Notes: generated by a model from the letters alone, not told the origin. Shown: positions 20,290 to 29,008, counted from the first letter of the stretch. The stretch: 42,566 nucleotides of DNA from an uncultured Armatimonadota bacterium (GCA_903833215.1 CAILEM010000059.1:1-42566); one strand, 5' to 3'. Program-made: numbers and translations.

Positions 20290-21237
20290 TTATTTGGCTG
20301 ACTTGGTCGCCGTTGGTTTGGCGGCTCCCGGAATCTTAGCGGAGTTCGGCTTGCTCGTCACAGGCGCACTCTCTGCGGAATCAAGAATCTGGATGTCGGT
20401 GACGGGATGTAACTCCCAACAACTCGCTCGCCAGATATTTGTTGATGTCTTTTCGCTATCGATGAGTGAGTTGGGTCGGTGCTCTTGGTCGTCGAACAAG
20501 TAGCCCATCATACGCACATGCGTACCTGGTCTGAGTGATGAGATAAGGGTTGGCGTAGACCAATCGCGACCGGCCTGGGTCTCCTGTATCCGCAACCGTG
20601 GAGTCACCTCGACGATAAGGCAGTCCGGCTTGCTCTGGGCGTTTGCATGCTCCTTATCTGGGGAGACGTAGATATGTGTGTCCATGTACTGCAGGTCGGT
20701 TGACCCACAGTTGCACGATTCGATCCCGCCCGCCTTGACGTAGGCGATGTAGCCCTCAATCTCGACGTTCTGACCTTCGTTAAACGAGGTGACCTTTTTC
20801 GTCACGGCGTCAGTTACCGAAACGGAAACTGGTGTTTTGTTTGTAAAATCCTGTCCAGCCTCCGGCTTTTTGGGGCTCGGGGCATTAATTAGCATGCTCA
20901 GAGTCACGTCCGCATTAAAACCGTCGGGAGGCTGGAGTCCCTCCGTCGCGTCTGAGCTTGGCATATGCCATCGGTTCTTGAGGCTATTCGCGCTCCATTC
21001 CCACTGTGTACTCTTCTTGGCGGAGCCCTCTATAGAACATCCGTTTGCGAGAGTGTCTAGGTTTCCTGGTTCTGGGGCAGTTGATGGAGCCAAGGTGCCG
21101 ACAGCCGTCATTGCCAAACCTGCAGCCGCAACGATCTTTGATTTTGTGGTGAGAGGAACCTTCGACCATGTCTTGGCTTGACTGCTGTGTTGGAGCCGAG
21201 GTTTGGTTTCGTTTGCCGGAGGAATTGGAATGCTCAT
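20290..21237 (-). CDS. Protein of unknown function with a single N-terminal hydrophobic segment
   Basis: A 315-residue protein I do not recognise. Residues ~33-50 (IVAAAGLAMTAVGTLAP) are hydrophobic and could anchor it. The middle (about 140-290) has a strand-rich region starting GQNVEIEGYIAYVK, then CNCGSTD and a WELHPVTDI ending. That combination is reminiscent of an OB-like fold, but I cannot confirm it. The tail is rich in Lys, Ala, Pro and Ser. Its ATG overlaps the stop of the preceding gene (ATGA at 21234-21237), so the two form an operon and probably act together at the membrane. No link to sugar use is visible. Confidence 0.65.
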   Translation of the reverse strand: MSIPIPPANETKPRLQHSSQAKTWSKVPLTTKSKIVAAAGLAMTAVGTLAPSTAPEPGNLDTLANGCSIEGSAKKSTQWEWSANSLKNRWHMPSSDATEGLQPPDGFNADVTLSMLINAPSPKKPEAGQDFTNKTPVSVSVTDAVTKKVTSFNEGQNVEIEGYIAYVKAGGIESCNCGSTDLQYMDTHIYVSPDKEHANAQSKPDCLIVEVTPRLRIQETQAGRDWSTPTLISSLRPGTHVRMMGYLFDDQEHRPNSLIDSEKTSTNIWRASCWELHPVTDIQILDSAESAPVTSKPNSAKIPGAAKPTATKSAK

Positions 21238-22280
21238 GATTTCGTCACCTTCTGGTTGGGATCGGTGTTGGAGGGCGTCGATGGTGGCGGCGTCTGGCCA
21301 GAACTTCGAATGGATGCTATCTTTCCGAGGACTCCGAACCAGAACGGTGCACCCAAACTTGCCGCAATCGCGGTCGCCAAGAGGCCAACCAGCTTGAGCA
21401 GGAAGTCCGAAAGGCTGCCAGGGTAGCGGTGCTCGGTGGTTTGGTTGTAGCCGGGTTGCCAGGGGAGTTTCCCTGTCCAGCCGATCAAACCAAGAACGTC
21501 AGTTTTAGAACGGAGCAACTCTGGAGGCAAGGGTTTTGATTCCATCAAGATGCCCTGGGATGGTGACGGAGTTCCTGCCGTCGACGGCTTTGCCGCATCG
21601 CCAGACTTGGGAGTCGACAAATCCGTTGGAGGACTCAACTTCGCAACAGATTGAGCATCTGCAGCAAGTTTCGCAGTCGCCTGGGGGTTCGTCCAGAGCG
21701 CTTTACCAATCATCAATGCATCGGCATTCACCGCAGCACAGCATCCAATGGCGACGCAAAAGGTGATGATCTGCATCTTGCGCTTGTACCAGCCGCTGGC
21801 CCGATCCATTGTCGCGTTGAACCAATCCTCGATGTGCTGCTGAAACCCGCTTAGGCTTGATTCGGCAGCATCGGCCAAGGGTTTGAGCGTGGCATACACG
21901 GCAGGGTCCAGTTCAGATTCGACTTTGGCCTGGACTGCTTTGAATCGGAGGGCAATGGTTTCTCCGGTGTTGTCAGGGCCATTCAATCCGATCAAATCGA
22001 GAACGGCAACTGCGAAAATGTGAGAAGGAATGTAGGAGGGATTCGCTCCGGGAGGCGACATGGCGTCAACGAGGTTATGATCCAGGATCTTTCCTGCAAT
22101 GACCTGCGCCTTATTCTCTGCAGCATTCTGAAATAGGCTGCACAGGCCCCTCCACAGAACCTCGGCCCGAAGCCCCAGTATCTGCGCGATGTACTCATTC
22201 ACAGATGTGCAGATGAGCGCGAGAATGAGAAAGACAAGGATGAACCCAACGGCAACATCAAGGATCGGCGACTGAAACAC
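21234..22280 (-). CDS. Multi-spanning inner-membrane protein of unknown function
   Basis: A 348-residue membrane protein. The N-terminal segment VAVGFILVFLILALICTS followed by VNEYIAQIL, and the C-terminal APFWFGVLGKIASIR, recur in a widespread uncharacterised bacterial membrane family. Further hydrophobic segments lie near residues 180-200 and 285-310; a Pro/Ser-rich linker lies between. The frame is open from TTG 22328, but GTG 22280 is chosen because AGGTGG lies seven bases upstream and the product then begins MFQSPILDV, right before the first membrane helix. It overlaps the next gene by four bases. Function unknown. Confidence 0.7.
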   Translation of the reverse strand: MFQSPILDVAVGFILVFLILALICTSVNEYIAQILGLRAEVLWRGLCSLFQNAAENKAQVIAGKILDHNLVDAMSPPGANPSYIPSHIFAVAVLDLIGLNGPDNTGETIALRFKAVQAKVESELDPAVYATLKPLADAAESSLSGFQQHIEDWFNATMDRASGWYKRKMQIITFCVAIGCCAAVNADALMIGKALWTNPQATAKLAADAQSVAKLSPPTDLSTPKSGDAAKPSTAGTPSPSQGILMESKPLPPELLRSKTDVLGLIGWTGKLPWQPGYNQTTEHRYPGSLSDFLLKLVGLLATAIAASLGAPFWFGVLGKIASIRSSGQTPPPSTPSNTDPNQKVTKS

Positions 22281-22455
22281 GGTATTCCCACCTCTCAAGC
22301 CATACAAACTATTTCTTAGGTCATGCAAAAAAGCTATGACTTAGCTCAATGGGCGACCGAAGGACAGCATTCTACAGCAGAGCGAAATAAAATACAATCG
22401 CTCGTAAAGTTGCTGTGACTATGTAAATTGCAGCTATTGCTCAATCTTCATCGAC

Positions 22456-22570
22456 TCAATGGACACTTAGGCAATAGACAGCCTCTCGCTCAGCAATGAA
22501 TAGTGTCTTTCTATTTGGGCCTCCGAAGATGATTTGGATGGGACGCTCGCAGACTCGAATCGTTTGGATA
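22456..22570 (-). pseudogene. C-terminal scrap of an SMP-30/gluconolactonase-like gene (A)
   Basis: The minus strand reads LIQTIRVCERPIQIIFGG and then NRKTLFIAEREAVYCL before a stop. This is the pattern of the last ~35 residues of SMP-30/gluconolactonase-like lactonases (vPerP...FGGpdrkTLFita...lY). Nothing recognisable of the rest of the gene precedes it; a REP copy lies 43 bases upstream. A sister scrap is at 24410-24529. Confidence 0.6.
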
Positions 22571-22612
22571 AGATTGCGGTGGGAAAGAGAGTCGCTGGAC
22601 TCGCTGGAGGAT

Positions 22613-22635
22613 TTGTAGCCACCGGATGGGTCTTG
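22613..22635 (+). repeat. REP-like element, copy 4 (truncated)
   Basis: TTGTAGCCACCGGATGGG followed by TCTTG matches the left half of the REP elements at 8.0 and 24.7 kb. The right half with CCGGCG is missing; the sequence runs directly into the esterase fragment, so the REP marks a rearrangement breakpoint. Confidence 0.7.
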
Positions 22636-22636
22636 C

Positions 22637-22890
22637 TTGAAGCCCAAACCAATCATTGTAACCATCGGCAGTCAAGATGCAATCGTCATTCCCGCAATGC
22701 AGCGCCGATCGTTCAACGTCGTGCGCATGGTGAATCAGGCGGCCGATAAAGGCAAGCCCCTTGGACCTAAAGGCACGATGTTCAATTGTCATGCTCCGTC
22801 TGTTCGTTGGGAACACGACGGAGGCATCGCTTTTCCCCACGATTCGGTTCCGTCAATGGTCGCCCTCTTCAGGTCGCTGAAATCCCGATT
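22637..22890 (+). pseudogene. Truncated copy of the PHB-depolymerase-type esterase (C-terminal third)
   Basis: From LKPKPIIVTIGSQDAIV to DSVPSMVALFRSL this aligns without gaps to the last 81 residues of the esterase at 18431-19213; by eye about 56 of 81 positions are identical. The catalytic Asp (SQDAIV) is kept, but the catalytic His is Ile (GGIAFP for GGHAFP). The N-terminal two thirds with the nucleophile are absent and a REP fragment abuts the break. The frame stays open to 22948, across the 3' end of the TPR gene on the other strand. It cannot be an active esterase. Confidence 0.8.
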
Positions 22891-24539
22891 CACGTTCGCG
22901 GACCAAATAGCCCGCGAAATATTTGGTGGACGACTGACTTGGGTTTGATGCGCTCGCCATCAGGCATTTGCCGGTTCAAATGGCGCGCCCTGTGAAGGTC
23001 GCCTTGCTCGGCGGCTTGTACGATCTCGTAGTAACGCAATGCAGTGAGATTGGGTCGCTTTCGCTTGAGCTCTTCGAAGAGTGTATTTGCAAGCGCATTC
23101 TCGCCAGCATTGTGCAAAGCGAGAAGTGCGTGAACAAGCGGTACTGGATCGGACGGAAGGTTTTTCTGGACCCGATCCAGGGTTGAAAGCAGTTTTTCGC
23201 GGTTTCCCGTCATCAGGTAAGCACGGATCAGTGCGAGGAATACGTTGCCCGGTGGGTCGGTTTCCCGAGCTATCATTTCAAGCCGCTCCAGTGCGCTCGG
23301 AATGCCTGCTTGAAAGTCAGATTCCGCGAGATAGATAGCGTGTCTTGCACCACTCAGTTTGTTTGCAGCCTGCATCGCGTCTAGGAGTACTCTCAACTCG
23401 CGCCAATATCCGTGAGTCGAATAGATGTCCATGAGACAGTTTTCTGCGGTCTTCTTATTGAACAAAGTGGCCTTGGGGTCTTGTAGAACACGACAGTGAA
23501 TACTGATGGCGCCTTTGACATCGCCATTTCGTAACCGTTTATTGGCTTCATGAGCTTCAGAATTCTGAATGCCTGGCATAGAGGAAGCAATTCGAGCCTC
23601 ATACTTTTTGGCGGCGGCAAGGTCGCCGTTCCGTTCCGCGACTTTGGCATGTGTCTCCAAAGCAAAACGGCTTGTTGGGTCTAGCTCAAGCGCGAAATCT
23701 GCAGAAACGATCGCGTCGTGAAACTTTCCAAGGTGCCGTTGTGCCATGGACAGGTACGCCCAATGCTGTGAGTTCTCTGGGGATGCGGCGACGGCGTATC
23801 GGTACTGTTCTTCCATCGCCTCAAGATTTCGCTCGTGAAGGAACACCGAACCCCAATGGTGGTGATACATCGATAGTGCCTTGAACGAAAGCGGGGCCGC
23901 ATCCAAGATCCGGCGCGCATCTTCCACACGGCCCCGCGCAACACAGAATGTGATTCGTTGGCCATAGAACCAAGGATCGCCGGGATACAGGGCTTCGGCA
24001 CGGGAGACCAGGGAGTCAAACCTATCGTCGGCCGCCTCGACAACTGCCAAATCGGCTCCATGACGAAGATATAGGTAGTCATCCGGGTCGATCGCCCCGG
24101 AGGCCTCGATCGAGTCGGTAGCTTCGTCCTTCTCGTTCGCCATTCGTTGCGCAATGGCCAATGCGGCAAGAGTCGGGGCCGCTCGTTTTGCTTCAACCCT
24201 TTCAAGCAACATCTGGTGTCCCCGTTCTCGCTCGCCTGTCCACAAGAGGCACCCGCAGTAGAGGGCGAAGAGTGCTTCATTGTCGGGAAATCTTTCTAGA
24301 TCGTCTGCAAGGACGCGCTTCCCGACATAGGATCCATCTCGCTGGACCAACTGCAAGGCATTGAGTGTTGCTTCTTCTTTCCAGACCGCCGGAGCGTCGG
24401 TTCCAGGGATCACGGGATCTGCACCGAGTAGACCTCTTCCCGGGTTGCCCCGAACAGCGTTTTGCGGTCGGGGCAACCGAAGATGAGTTGGATCGGGCGT
24501 TCGGGGACAACCAGGGGACCTTCGAGCCGGTGTAGACAC
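22890..24539 (-). CDS. TPR-repeat protein, possibly truncated at the N terminus
   Basis: A 549-residue frame. From about residue 50 (AVWKEEATLNALQLVQ) onward it is all paired helices of tetratricopeptide type, e.g. HWAYLSMAQRHLGKFHDAIV, FALELDPTSRFALETHAKVA and PLVHALLALHNAGENALANT; such repeats bind other proteins. There is no signal peptide or catalytic domain. The first ~48 residues are Arg/Pro-rich and overlap, in another frame, the gluconolactonase scrap at 24410-24607. So the GTG start at 24539 is doubtful and the true N terminus, perhaps a DNA-binding or sensor domain, may be lost. Its 3' end overlaps the esterase remnant on the plus strand. Confidence 0.65.
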   Translation of the reverse strand: MSTPARRSPGCPRTPDPTHLRLPRPQNAVRGNPGRGLLGADPVIPGTDAPAVWKEEATLNALQLVQRDGSYVGKRVLADDLERFPDNEALFALYCGCLLWTGERERGHQMLLERVEAKRAAPTLAALAIAQRMANEKDEATDSIEASGAIDPDDYLYLRHGADLAVVEAADDRFDSLVSRAEALYPGDPWFYGQRITFCVARGRVEDARRILDAAPLSFKALSMYHHHWGSVFLHERNLEAMEEQYRYAVAASPENSQHWAYLSMAQRHLGKFHDAIVSADFALELDPTSRFALETHAKVAERNGDLAAAKKYEARIASSMPGIQNSEAHEANKRLRNGDVKGAISIHCRVLQDPKATLFNKKTAENCLMDIYSTHGYWRELRVLLDAMQAANKLSGARHAIYLAESDFQAGIPSALERLEMIARETDPPGNVFLALIRAYLMTGNREKLLSTLDRVQKNLPSDPVPLVHALLALHNAGENALANTLFEELKRKRPNLTALRYYEIVQAAEQGDLHRARHLNRQMPDGERIKPKSVVHQIFRGLFGPRT

Positions 24540-24607
24540 ACCGAAACACTTTGAGAGAACTGAAGAGTTGTCGCAACCATCGCGACTCCCAAAAGAGACA
24601 TTCCCAT
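24410..24607 (-). pseudogene. C-terminal scrap of an SMP-30/gluconolactonase-like gene (B), internally deleted
   Basis: The minus strand reads a signal-peptide-like start (MGMSLLGVAMVATTLQF) and then, within 25 residues, the C-terminal signature VVPERPIQLIFGCPDRKTLF ending VYSVQIP. A complete SMP-30-type lactonase has roughly 250-300 residues between these parts, so this looks like an internal deletion. It resembles scrap A at 22456-22570. The TPR frame on the same strand begins inside it. Confidence 0.55.
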
Positions 24608-24700
24608 TTTGTTAACCGTTCTTCGAAGAACAGTCGGAGTCTATCCAAATCGCGGGCTCAATCCCGACGCAATCCTGCAATTTGTTCTCGTCGCATGATC

Positions 24701-24735
24701 TGTAGCCACCGGATGGGTTTTGCCGGCGTTCGGAG
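24701..24735 (+). repeat. REP-like element, copy 5
   Basis: TGTAGCCACCGGATGGG followed by TTTTGCCGGCGTTCGGAG agrees with the other copies; CCGG/CCGG form the hairpin core. It lies between scrap B and the GH-A gene, some 50 bases before that gene's start. Confidence 0.75.
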
Positions 24736-24777
24736 CGCTGAACTAAGATTCCGCCCGAAAGCTATCGCTTCTAGTCC

Positions 24778-24783
24778 TATAAT
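24778..24783 (+). promoter_or_regulatory. -10 box of the GH-A gene, leaderless arrangement
   Basis: A perfect TATAAT ends five bases before the ATG at 24789, which places the expected transcript start on or next to the start codon. No Shine-Dalgarno sequence is present. No good -35 hexamer is seen at 17 bases. Confidence 0.5.
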
Positions 24784-24788
24784 CACCC

Positions 24789-27497
24789 ATGAAACGGCTT
24801 TTGGCGGTTTCGGCGTGCATGTGGGCTGCAGCGGCATTCGGACAGGCTGGCTTCCCATTAACAGGGCAGTTCGAAGGGTGGAATACCCTGACGATCGGCG
24901 ATACCGAGCAGGGCTCCACACTCCGTTTGGAACCGACCTTGGTCCGCGACTGGGTCGTGCACGGCGGTGTTCGCGAGGCCAACCGAGTGTCGGTGACGGT
25001 GACCCTAAAGCCGACGCGCGCAAGAGGCGACCAGTGGAAGTTGGCTGGGGTCGGTAGCTATGCCACCGACGACCACTTCTGGCATCTTGCTCTCGTAGAG
25101 TCCCCTAACGCCAACGGTGCTAAGCACTTCTTTGAGCTTTCCGAGATGCTTGATGGGGCTTGGAACGCCCAGTTCAGTCTGCCCGACCGGCTAGAGGTTG
25201 GGTCGGCTGGGTGGGAGTACGGGCACACCTACCGCATGACTCTGACGCTGAACCCGGAGGGCATCATGGGCGAGGTGAGGGAAGGCGACACCGTCGTGTT
25301 TCGAGAACGGCGCGACTTTGCGAAAGGACTGAATGCAGTCAAGAGCGGCCGTTCGGGACTGACTACTTCAAACTTGGCCGTGGAGTACACAAACGTCCAG
25401 GCAGTTGAGAGCGATTGGGCCCCCAAGAAGCCTGGCGCTGCCCAATTTGGCGCCTATCCAGATAGCAAGGGGCGCTTCTTCCAAACCAAATCCGTCGAAG
25501 GAAAGTGGTGGTTTACCGACCCTGCCGACAAGCCATTTCTAGCGGTAACTACCGACCACGTCAACTTCAATGCGCACTTCAGTGAGGCACTCGGCTACGC
25601 CCCGTTCCACCGGAACTTGGAACGCATTTACGGCGACGAAAAGACCTGGGCCAAGGCCGCCGTCACGCGTCTGAAATCCTGGGGATTCAATTCGCTCGCA
25701 GCCGGGTGCAATCTGTCCCTGCGGCGTCAAGGGTTACCGTACACCGAGTTCTTGAGTTTTGGCACCGTTTTCTCCGACTCCGCCGCAATCGTGCCCAAGA
25801 CGAATTGGACGGGGTGGCCGGATGTCTTTGATCCTCGATGGCCGAAGTTCTGTCGGCTCGTCGCCGCGAGAACTTGTGCGGCGGAGAAGGACGATCCATG
25901 GCTAATCGGCTACACGTTAGATAACGAACTCGAGTGGTTTGGCAAATCCGGCCAGCCGTGGGGCATCGCCGAAGCGGCTTGGATATTGCCAAAGGAGCGT
26001 GCAGCTAAGGTTGCTTTGGTCGATTCCTTGAGGACTACCTATTCAGGCGACATTTCGCACCTGAACCAAGACTTCGGCACATCCTTTACAGGCTTTGATG
26101 CGGTTCTGTCCTCGACAACACCAGTTGTTCCAAAAACCGACGGCGCTCAAAAAGCGCTAATGAGTTTCGTCAAACTTGCCGCCGATCGGTACTTCGCAGC
26201 GACAACTCAAGCCGTTCGGGCCGAGGACCCGAATCACCTTGTCCTTGGCTGTCGGTTTGCCTACGACGCTCCCGATTCGGCCATTGAGGCCGCAGGCAAG
26301 ACCTGCGACGTGGTGACGCTCAATATCTATCCGAGGGTCAGCTTGGCCACAGGTGCTGTTTTTGGTCTGAAAGAGCACCTCGACAAGTTTGCCAAACTCA
26401 CGAGCCGACCATTGTTCGTTACCGAGTGGGGTTTTCCTGGTTTGGATGCAGTTGACACGACCGGAATGCCGCTTCCGAGTACGCAAGGTGCAGGAATGCG
26501 AGTGGACACTCAAGCTCAGCGAGGCGAATGCTTCCGCGCGATGCAGACAGGACTGTTTTCTCATCCGAATGTGGTTGGCTCCAGCTTCTTCATGTACGCT
26601 GACGAACCTGCACTGGGCATCAGCAAGAGTTTTCCGGAGAACAGCAACTATGGTCTGGTGAGTGAAATGGACACGCCATACGTGCCACTCGTCCACGTCG
26701 CCACCGAGGTGAACCCGACGGTTGCTGCCATCCACACAAATCCACCTGCCCCTGTGAGCCAAGCAAAAGACTGGTTGAAGCCGTATTCCAATGATCCTTC
26801 CGGAGTTACCGTCCACATCGATGGAACCCAATTTACGGTAGAGACTCGGCATCTACGGCTTACCAAAGATTCCGCGTCAGGTCTTGCGTTCGATCACGTC
26901 GCACTTCGCTCCGATCGTCAATGGGTCGATCTGGGCACGTATGGACCGGTGGTCTGGGTTCGCGATCGCGGGCAAAACCTCTGGGAAACCCCGAGCCGAG
27001 TGGAGAAAGTGGAGCGCGTTGGCCCATGTGACCTGCGCCTAACTCTAAGTGGAGCCATCGCCCGCACAACAATTGAGCTTCGATTTGTTGCCGATGCCCC
27101 GTATTTCTTGGCACGAGTTGCGTCGGTTCAGTCGATCGCGTCAGGCCCCGTTGCTCTCCGCGGTGTGTATCACTATCCACTCTGGAGAGCAGATGAGCAA
27201 TCAACTGTTCAGCCCTACAAGCCGGGCGTTCCCAATTATTGGCTCCCCTTTGGTGCCTGGATGTCGCCCCGTGCCGACTTCGCGTTCGGTGCCGTCGTCC
27301 AACGCGACGACCCTGCCTTCACCGTGTTCTTCTGGCGAGACACCAGCCTTCATGCTGACTTTCTGCGCACGGTTGAAGTCGATCTGACTCCCCAACACAC
27401 CTGGCAAGCCAACGCCAGCGAAGCCTGGGCTGCAATTTTTCTGACCACGATCGACAGATCCGGCAAACTCAATCTCTCCGGCGTTCTAGGAAAGTGA
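24789..27497 (+). CDS. Clan GH-A glycoside hydrolase, agarase/GH50-like, secreted
   Basis: A 902-residue secreted enzyme with a signal peptide (residues 1-19). Residues ~20-210 form a beta-sandwich that looks carbohydrate-binding. The TIM barrel starts near KWWFTDPADKPFLAVTTDHV, a pattern seen in proteins annotated as beta-agarases. Glu380 in YTLDNELEW is the likely acid/base and Glu546 in FVTEWGF the likely nucleophile, in the order and spacing of clan GH-A. The last ~220 residues are another beta-rich domain. I cannot fix the family or substrate; GH50-like is a guess from the barrel motifs, and in this context it may attack a plant galactan or similar. ATG 24789 lacks a ribosome site but follows a TATAAT box. 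Confidence 0.7.
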   Translation: MKRLLAVSACMWAAAAFGQAGFPLTGQFEGWNTLTIGDTEQGSTLRLEPTLVRDWVVHGGVREANRVSVTVTLKPTRARGDQWKLAGVGSYATDDHFWHLALVESPNANGAKHFFELSEMLDGAWNAQFSLPDRLEVGSAGWEYGHTYRMTLTLNPEGIMGEVREGDTVVFRERRDFAKGLNAVKSGRSGLTTSNLAVEYTNVQAVESDWAPKKPGAAQFGAYPDSKGRFFQTKSVEGKWWFTDPADKPFLAVTTDHVNFNAHFSEALGYAPFHRNLERIYGDEKTWAKAAVTRLKSWGFNSLAAGCNLSLRRQGLPYTEFLSFGTVFSDSAAIVPKTNWTGWPDVFDPRWPKFCRLVAARTCAAEKDDPWLIGYTLDNELEWFGKSGQPWGIAEAAWILPKERAAKVALVDSLRTTYSGDISHLNQDFGTSFTGFDAVLSSTTPVVPKTDGAQKALMSFVKLAADRYFAATTQAVRAEDPNHLVLGCRFAYDAPDSAIEAAGKTCDVVTLNIYPRVSLATGAVFGLKEHLDKFAKLTSRPLFVTEWGFPGLDAVDTTGMPLPSTQGAGMRVDTQAQRGECFRAMQTGLFSHPNVVGSSFFMYADEPALGISKSFPENSNYGLVSEMDTPYVPLVHVATEVNPTVAAIHTNPPAPVSQAKDWLKPYSNDPSGVTVHIDGTQFTVETRHLRLTKDSASGLAFDHVALRSDRQWVDLGTYGPVVWVRDRGQNLWETPSRVEKVERVGPCDLRLTLSGAIARTTIELRFVADAPYFLARVASVQSIASGPVALRGVYHYPLWRADEQSTVQPYKPGVPNYWLPFGAWMSPRADFAFGAVVQRDDPAFTVFFWRDTSLHADFLRTVEVDLTPQHTWQANASEAWAAIFLTTIDRSGKLNLSGVLGK

Positions 27498-27530
27498 TCG
27501 CGACCGCTTAAGTTCGGCGGCGATCACTTT
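27491..27530 (+). terminator. Terminator-like hairpin containing the GH-A stop codon
   Basis: Arms AAAGTGATCGC (27491-27501) and GCGATCACTTT (27520-27530) pair perfectly over 11 bases, and the descending arm ends in TTTCT. The TGA stop (27495-27497) lies in the first arm. It should end transcription before the MFS gene, which has its own -10 box. Confidence 0.65.
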
Positions 27531-27565
27531 CTAAACAAATCTCCACGTAATCGATATTCCTGGGT

Positions 27566-27571
27566 TATGAT
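27566..27571 (+). promoter_or_regulatory. -10 box of the MFS gene, leaderless arrangement
   Basis: TATGAT lies six bases before the ATG at 27578, and no Shine-Dalgarno sequence is present. Together with the terminator just upstream this suggests a separate leaderless transcript. Confidence 0.45.
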
Positions 27572-27577
27572 TGCCAG

Positions 27578-28867
27578 ATGTCCGTGGCCACCACCCAGAA
27601 CGTCACCCTCGATGAGCCGAGGATCGTTAGTCGAACGACCCATATGCTCACCGCGAGCTGGATCGTTCACTGGCTCGGGCTCTTTGTCTATACGCTGCCG
27701 TTCAAGCTTTTTCTCAAGAATCACTTTCACCTTGAAGCGGGACAGGTTGCTCCCTTGCTGTTTCTAGCCGGTTTCCCGTTTACAATCAAGCCGATCTTTG
27801 CCTGGGTAGGCGACACTTTTGCCATCGGCGGCTTTCGTCGGCGCTCATGGACTGTGATCGGTGGTGCACTTGGCGCAGCGTTTTTCCTACTCCTCCTGAT
27901 CGGGATCGACAACACGAAGTTCTATGTCTGGCTCATCTTATTGGCCGTCAGCGGCTATGTGTTTGTCAGTTGCTCACTGGGTGGACTCATGGTCGAGTTC
28001 GGCACCCGGAACGGTGTGCTTGGGGCCTTGTCATCACTTCGAGGTGCCATTAACCAAGGCGTCAATATCCTCGTTGGTCCATTGTCAGGATTCCTTGCCA
28101 GCCAGTGGATCGGCTGGACTTGGAGTGTGAGTGCAGCCTGTGCGCTCGGAAATGCTGCCCTCATTTTCGGGTGCGCGGATCGGAAAGCTGAGCCACCGAA
28201 AGCAGGGGCAAAAGAAGTTGTCCTCGGTCAGTTTCGTTCGCTTTTTGCGAGCAAGAGCTACTGGTTCGCGATCCTAGCGACAGCTCTGATTACGATTGCA
28301 CCTGGCTTTGGTACTCCGCTCACCTTCTATCAGCAAGACGTCTTGAAGCTTTCCGAGACCCAGATCGGAACCCTCACCATGTTCAACGGTGTCGGTGGGC
28401 TCATCATGGGGCTGGTTTGCGTCGCCATCACGAGGCGTGTTACGGTTGGCCGCCTATTCTTAATTACTACTATTTTTAGCGCGGTTGGAACGCTTGCCTA
28501 CACCCAATACAGTGGATTCCGAGGAGCCTCGATTATCGAGCCGATAGGCGGCTTCGTCAGCGCAGGAACCACGGTTGCGATTTTCACGTTGGCGGGCCAC
28601 GCCACTCCGAAAGGAGTCGAAGGCTTGGGTTATTCGCTCCTGATGGCGGTCAATAACTTGGTGCTCGGTTTTGGCGATATGTTCGGGTCCAAGTTAACAA
28701 CGGACTATCACGTGCCGTTTTGGGAGCTCGTGCTGCTCAATTCGGGCACAACCCTGTGCGCTCTCGTCATCCTTCCATTCATGCCTGCGGCACTGAAGAA
28801 TGTGAAAGACGTCGTACCGCTACCGCCATCCGAGTCAAAGAGTCAGTCGGGGCATATCGTCGATTGA
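27578..28867 (+). CDS. MFS transporter, BT1/folate-biopterin-transporter-like
   Basis: A 429-residue inner-membrane carrier with about twelve hydrophobic segments. The loop after helix 2 reads FTIKPIFAWVGDTFAIGGFRRRSW, close to the KPIfgwlsD...GyRRRp signature of BT1-type MFS proteins. A central cytoplasmic loop near residues 195-215 divides two six-helix halves. The substrate cannot be read: BT1 relatives carry folates and pterins, but the gene follows a secreted glycosidase and is the only transporter in the window, so uptake of a released sugar or oligosaccharide is possible. The C-terminal tail is polar. ATG 27578 fits the first helix position. Confidence 0.8.
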   Translation: MSVATTQNVTLDEPRIVSRTTHMLTASWIVHWLGLFVYTLPFKLFLKNHFHLEAGQVAPLLFLAGFPFTIKPIFAWVGDTFAIGGFRRRSWTVIGGALGAAFFLLLLIGIDNTKFYVWLILLAVSGYVFVSCSLGGLMVEFGTRNGVLGALSSLRGAINQGVNILVGPLSGFLASQWIGWTWSVSAACALGNAALIFGCADRKAEPPKAGAKEVVLGQFRSLFASKSYWFAILATALITIAPGFGTPLTFYQQDVLKLSETQIGTLTMFNGVGGLIMGLVCVAITRRVTVGRLFLITTIFSAVGTLAYTQYSGFRGASIIEPIGGFVSAGTTVAIFTLAGHATPKGVEGLGYSLLMAVNNLVLGFGDMFGSKLTTDYHVPFWELVLLNSGTTLCALVILPFMPAALKNVKDVVPLPPSESKSQSGHIVD

Positions 28868-29008
28868 GGCGATCTCACTTCTTTCTTTAGGGTCTCGTCT
28901 TCCATGGGCCGCGGCGTCCGTTCTCGTTAATCCCGCGAACGGTTCGTGCTCCTTTCCTCCGTTTTCTCTCTTCCGTTGCTGGTTAGGACGCTCACACCGC
29001 TGGGTGCT

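Noticed and set aside
22890-24539. Regulator with N-terminal DNA-binding domain (SARP/LuxR-TPR type)
   Set aside because: Only TPR-like helices are visible; the first ~48 residues are an out-of-frame reading of the gluconolactonase scrap.
26157-26852. 231-codon minus-strand frame inside the GH-A gene
   Set aside because: Antisense shadow of a well-supported enzyme; Cys/His/Arg-rich and motif-free.
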